Positions 32,753-32,852 of a stretch of 32,852 bases of DNA are shown here, in pieces. The notes below the pieces were generated by a model that saw only the letters and a program-made list of their open reading frames with translations, made no database searches and was not told the origin of the DNA. The stretch's first letter is position 1, and each line of letters begins with the position of its first letter. A program made the translations under genes and the position numbers. The stretch lies in assembly GCA_017964785.1 (NCBI GenBank), contig JAGCRH010000012.1:1-32852 (forward strand). Direction: 5' to 3'. The DNA comes from Prevotella sp. (GTDB lineage Bacteria > Bacteroidota > Bacteroidia > Bacteroidales > Bacteroidaceae).

Positions 32753-32852
32753 TCATTCTTTATCAATTCTTATGAAGGTGGTAGTCGATGGTCCTATAAA
32801 TTCTTCGTTTTTAAGTTCTAGCGTCATTATTCCTTTTGACTTATCGAAACTC
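32753..32852 (-). CDS. C-terminal end of an unidentified gene
   Basis: An open minus-strand frame from the window edge to a TGA at 32753-32755 reads 32 residues (SFDKSKGIMTLELKNEEFIG, then PSTTTFIRIDKE). It looks like real coding sequence with beta-strand character. It converges on the ATPase gene with a hairpin between. Too short to assign to a family. Confidence 0.5.
   Translation of the reverse strand, partial: SFDKSKGIMTLELKNEEFIGPSTTTFIRIDKE

Overview
The window reads as chromosome from a Bacteroidales bacterium, most likely Prevotella or a close relative. This rests on gene content: a PorZ-type component of the type IX secretion system (T9SS), DUF4254 next to a family 9 glycosyltransferase, DUF3667, a GH10 xylanase with CBM6 modules, and secreted proteins ending in a GRRV...NGKK tag. 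It also rests on many Bacteroidota-type promoters (TTTG, 19-20 bp, TAnnTTTG). No rRNA, tRNA, CRISPR array or intact insertion sequence was seen.

Layout. 1-8.5 kb: a FadL-like outer-membrane protein (cut at its 5' end), a secreted xylanase translationally coupled to a DUF3237 protein, a secreted transglutaminase-like protein, a small exported protein on the minus strand and a secreted type-B carboxylesterase. 8.5-12 kb, minus strand: acpP-fabF-rnc-murQ, apparently one operon. 12.2-14.1 kb, plus strand: DUF4254 protein, glycosyltransferase 9 and rubredoxin, ending at a strong hairpin terminator. 14.16-14.6 kb: the tail of a decayed secreted protein and a cluster of palindromes. 14.7-18 kb, minus strand: a beta-barrel protein and a TrmH/SpoU methyltransferase in one operon, then a separately promoted Na/Pi transporter gene. 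17.98-18.38 kb: an AT-rich divergent gap with DnaA-box-like sites. 18.4-23.5 kb: nadA, a secreted tyrosine phosphatase with a dockerin-like tail, a CotH protein and an AT-rich acyltransferase. 23.5-30.9 kb, minus strand: DUF3667, leuS, yitT-like, rdgB and porZ. 30.9-31.5 kb: a gene-free gap with nested inverted repeats, a 22-bp tandem array and a G-poor tract. 31.5 kb to the end: an AAA ATPase, a terminator and the 3' end of a minus-strand gene.

Most notable points. (1) The Na/Pi transporter (14744-16702) is one uninterrupted frame joining an NptA-type membrane domain, a PhoU-like domain and a complete OmpR/PhoB-type winged-helix DNA-binding domain. This could be transport, sensing and transcription control in one membrane protein. 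Two 11-bp direct repeats just upstream of its promoter are a plausible site for self-regulation. (2) The operon encoding RNase III contains a potential 32-bp RNA duplex filling the acpP-fabF gap, and a second imperfect inverted repeat inside rnc. Both suggest feedback by RNase III on its own transcript. (3) The gap at 18 kb has two exact and several near-exact DnaA boxes and is a candidate replication origin. Functions are from recognisable motifs and family knowledge; no database search was run.
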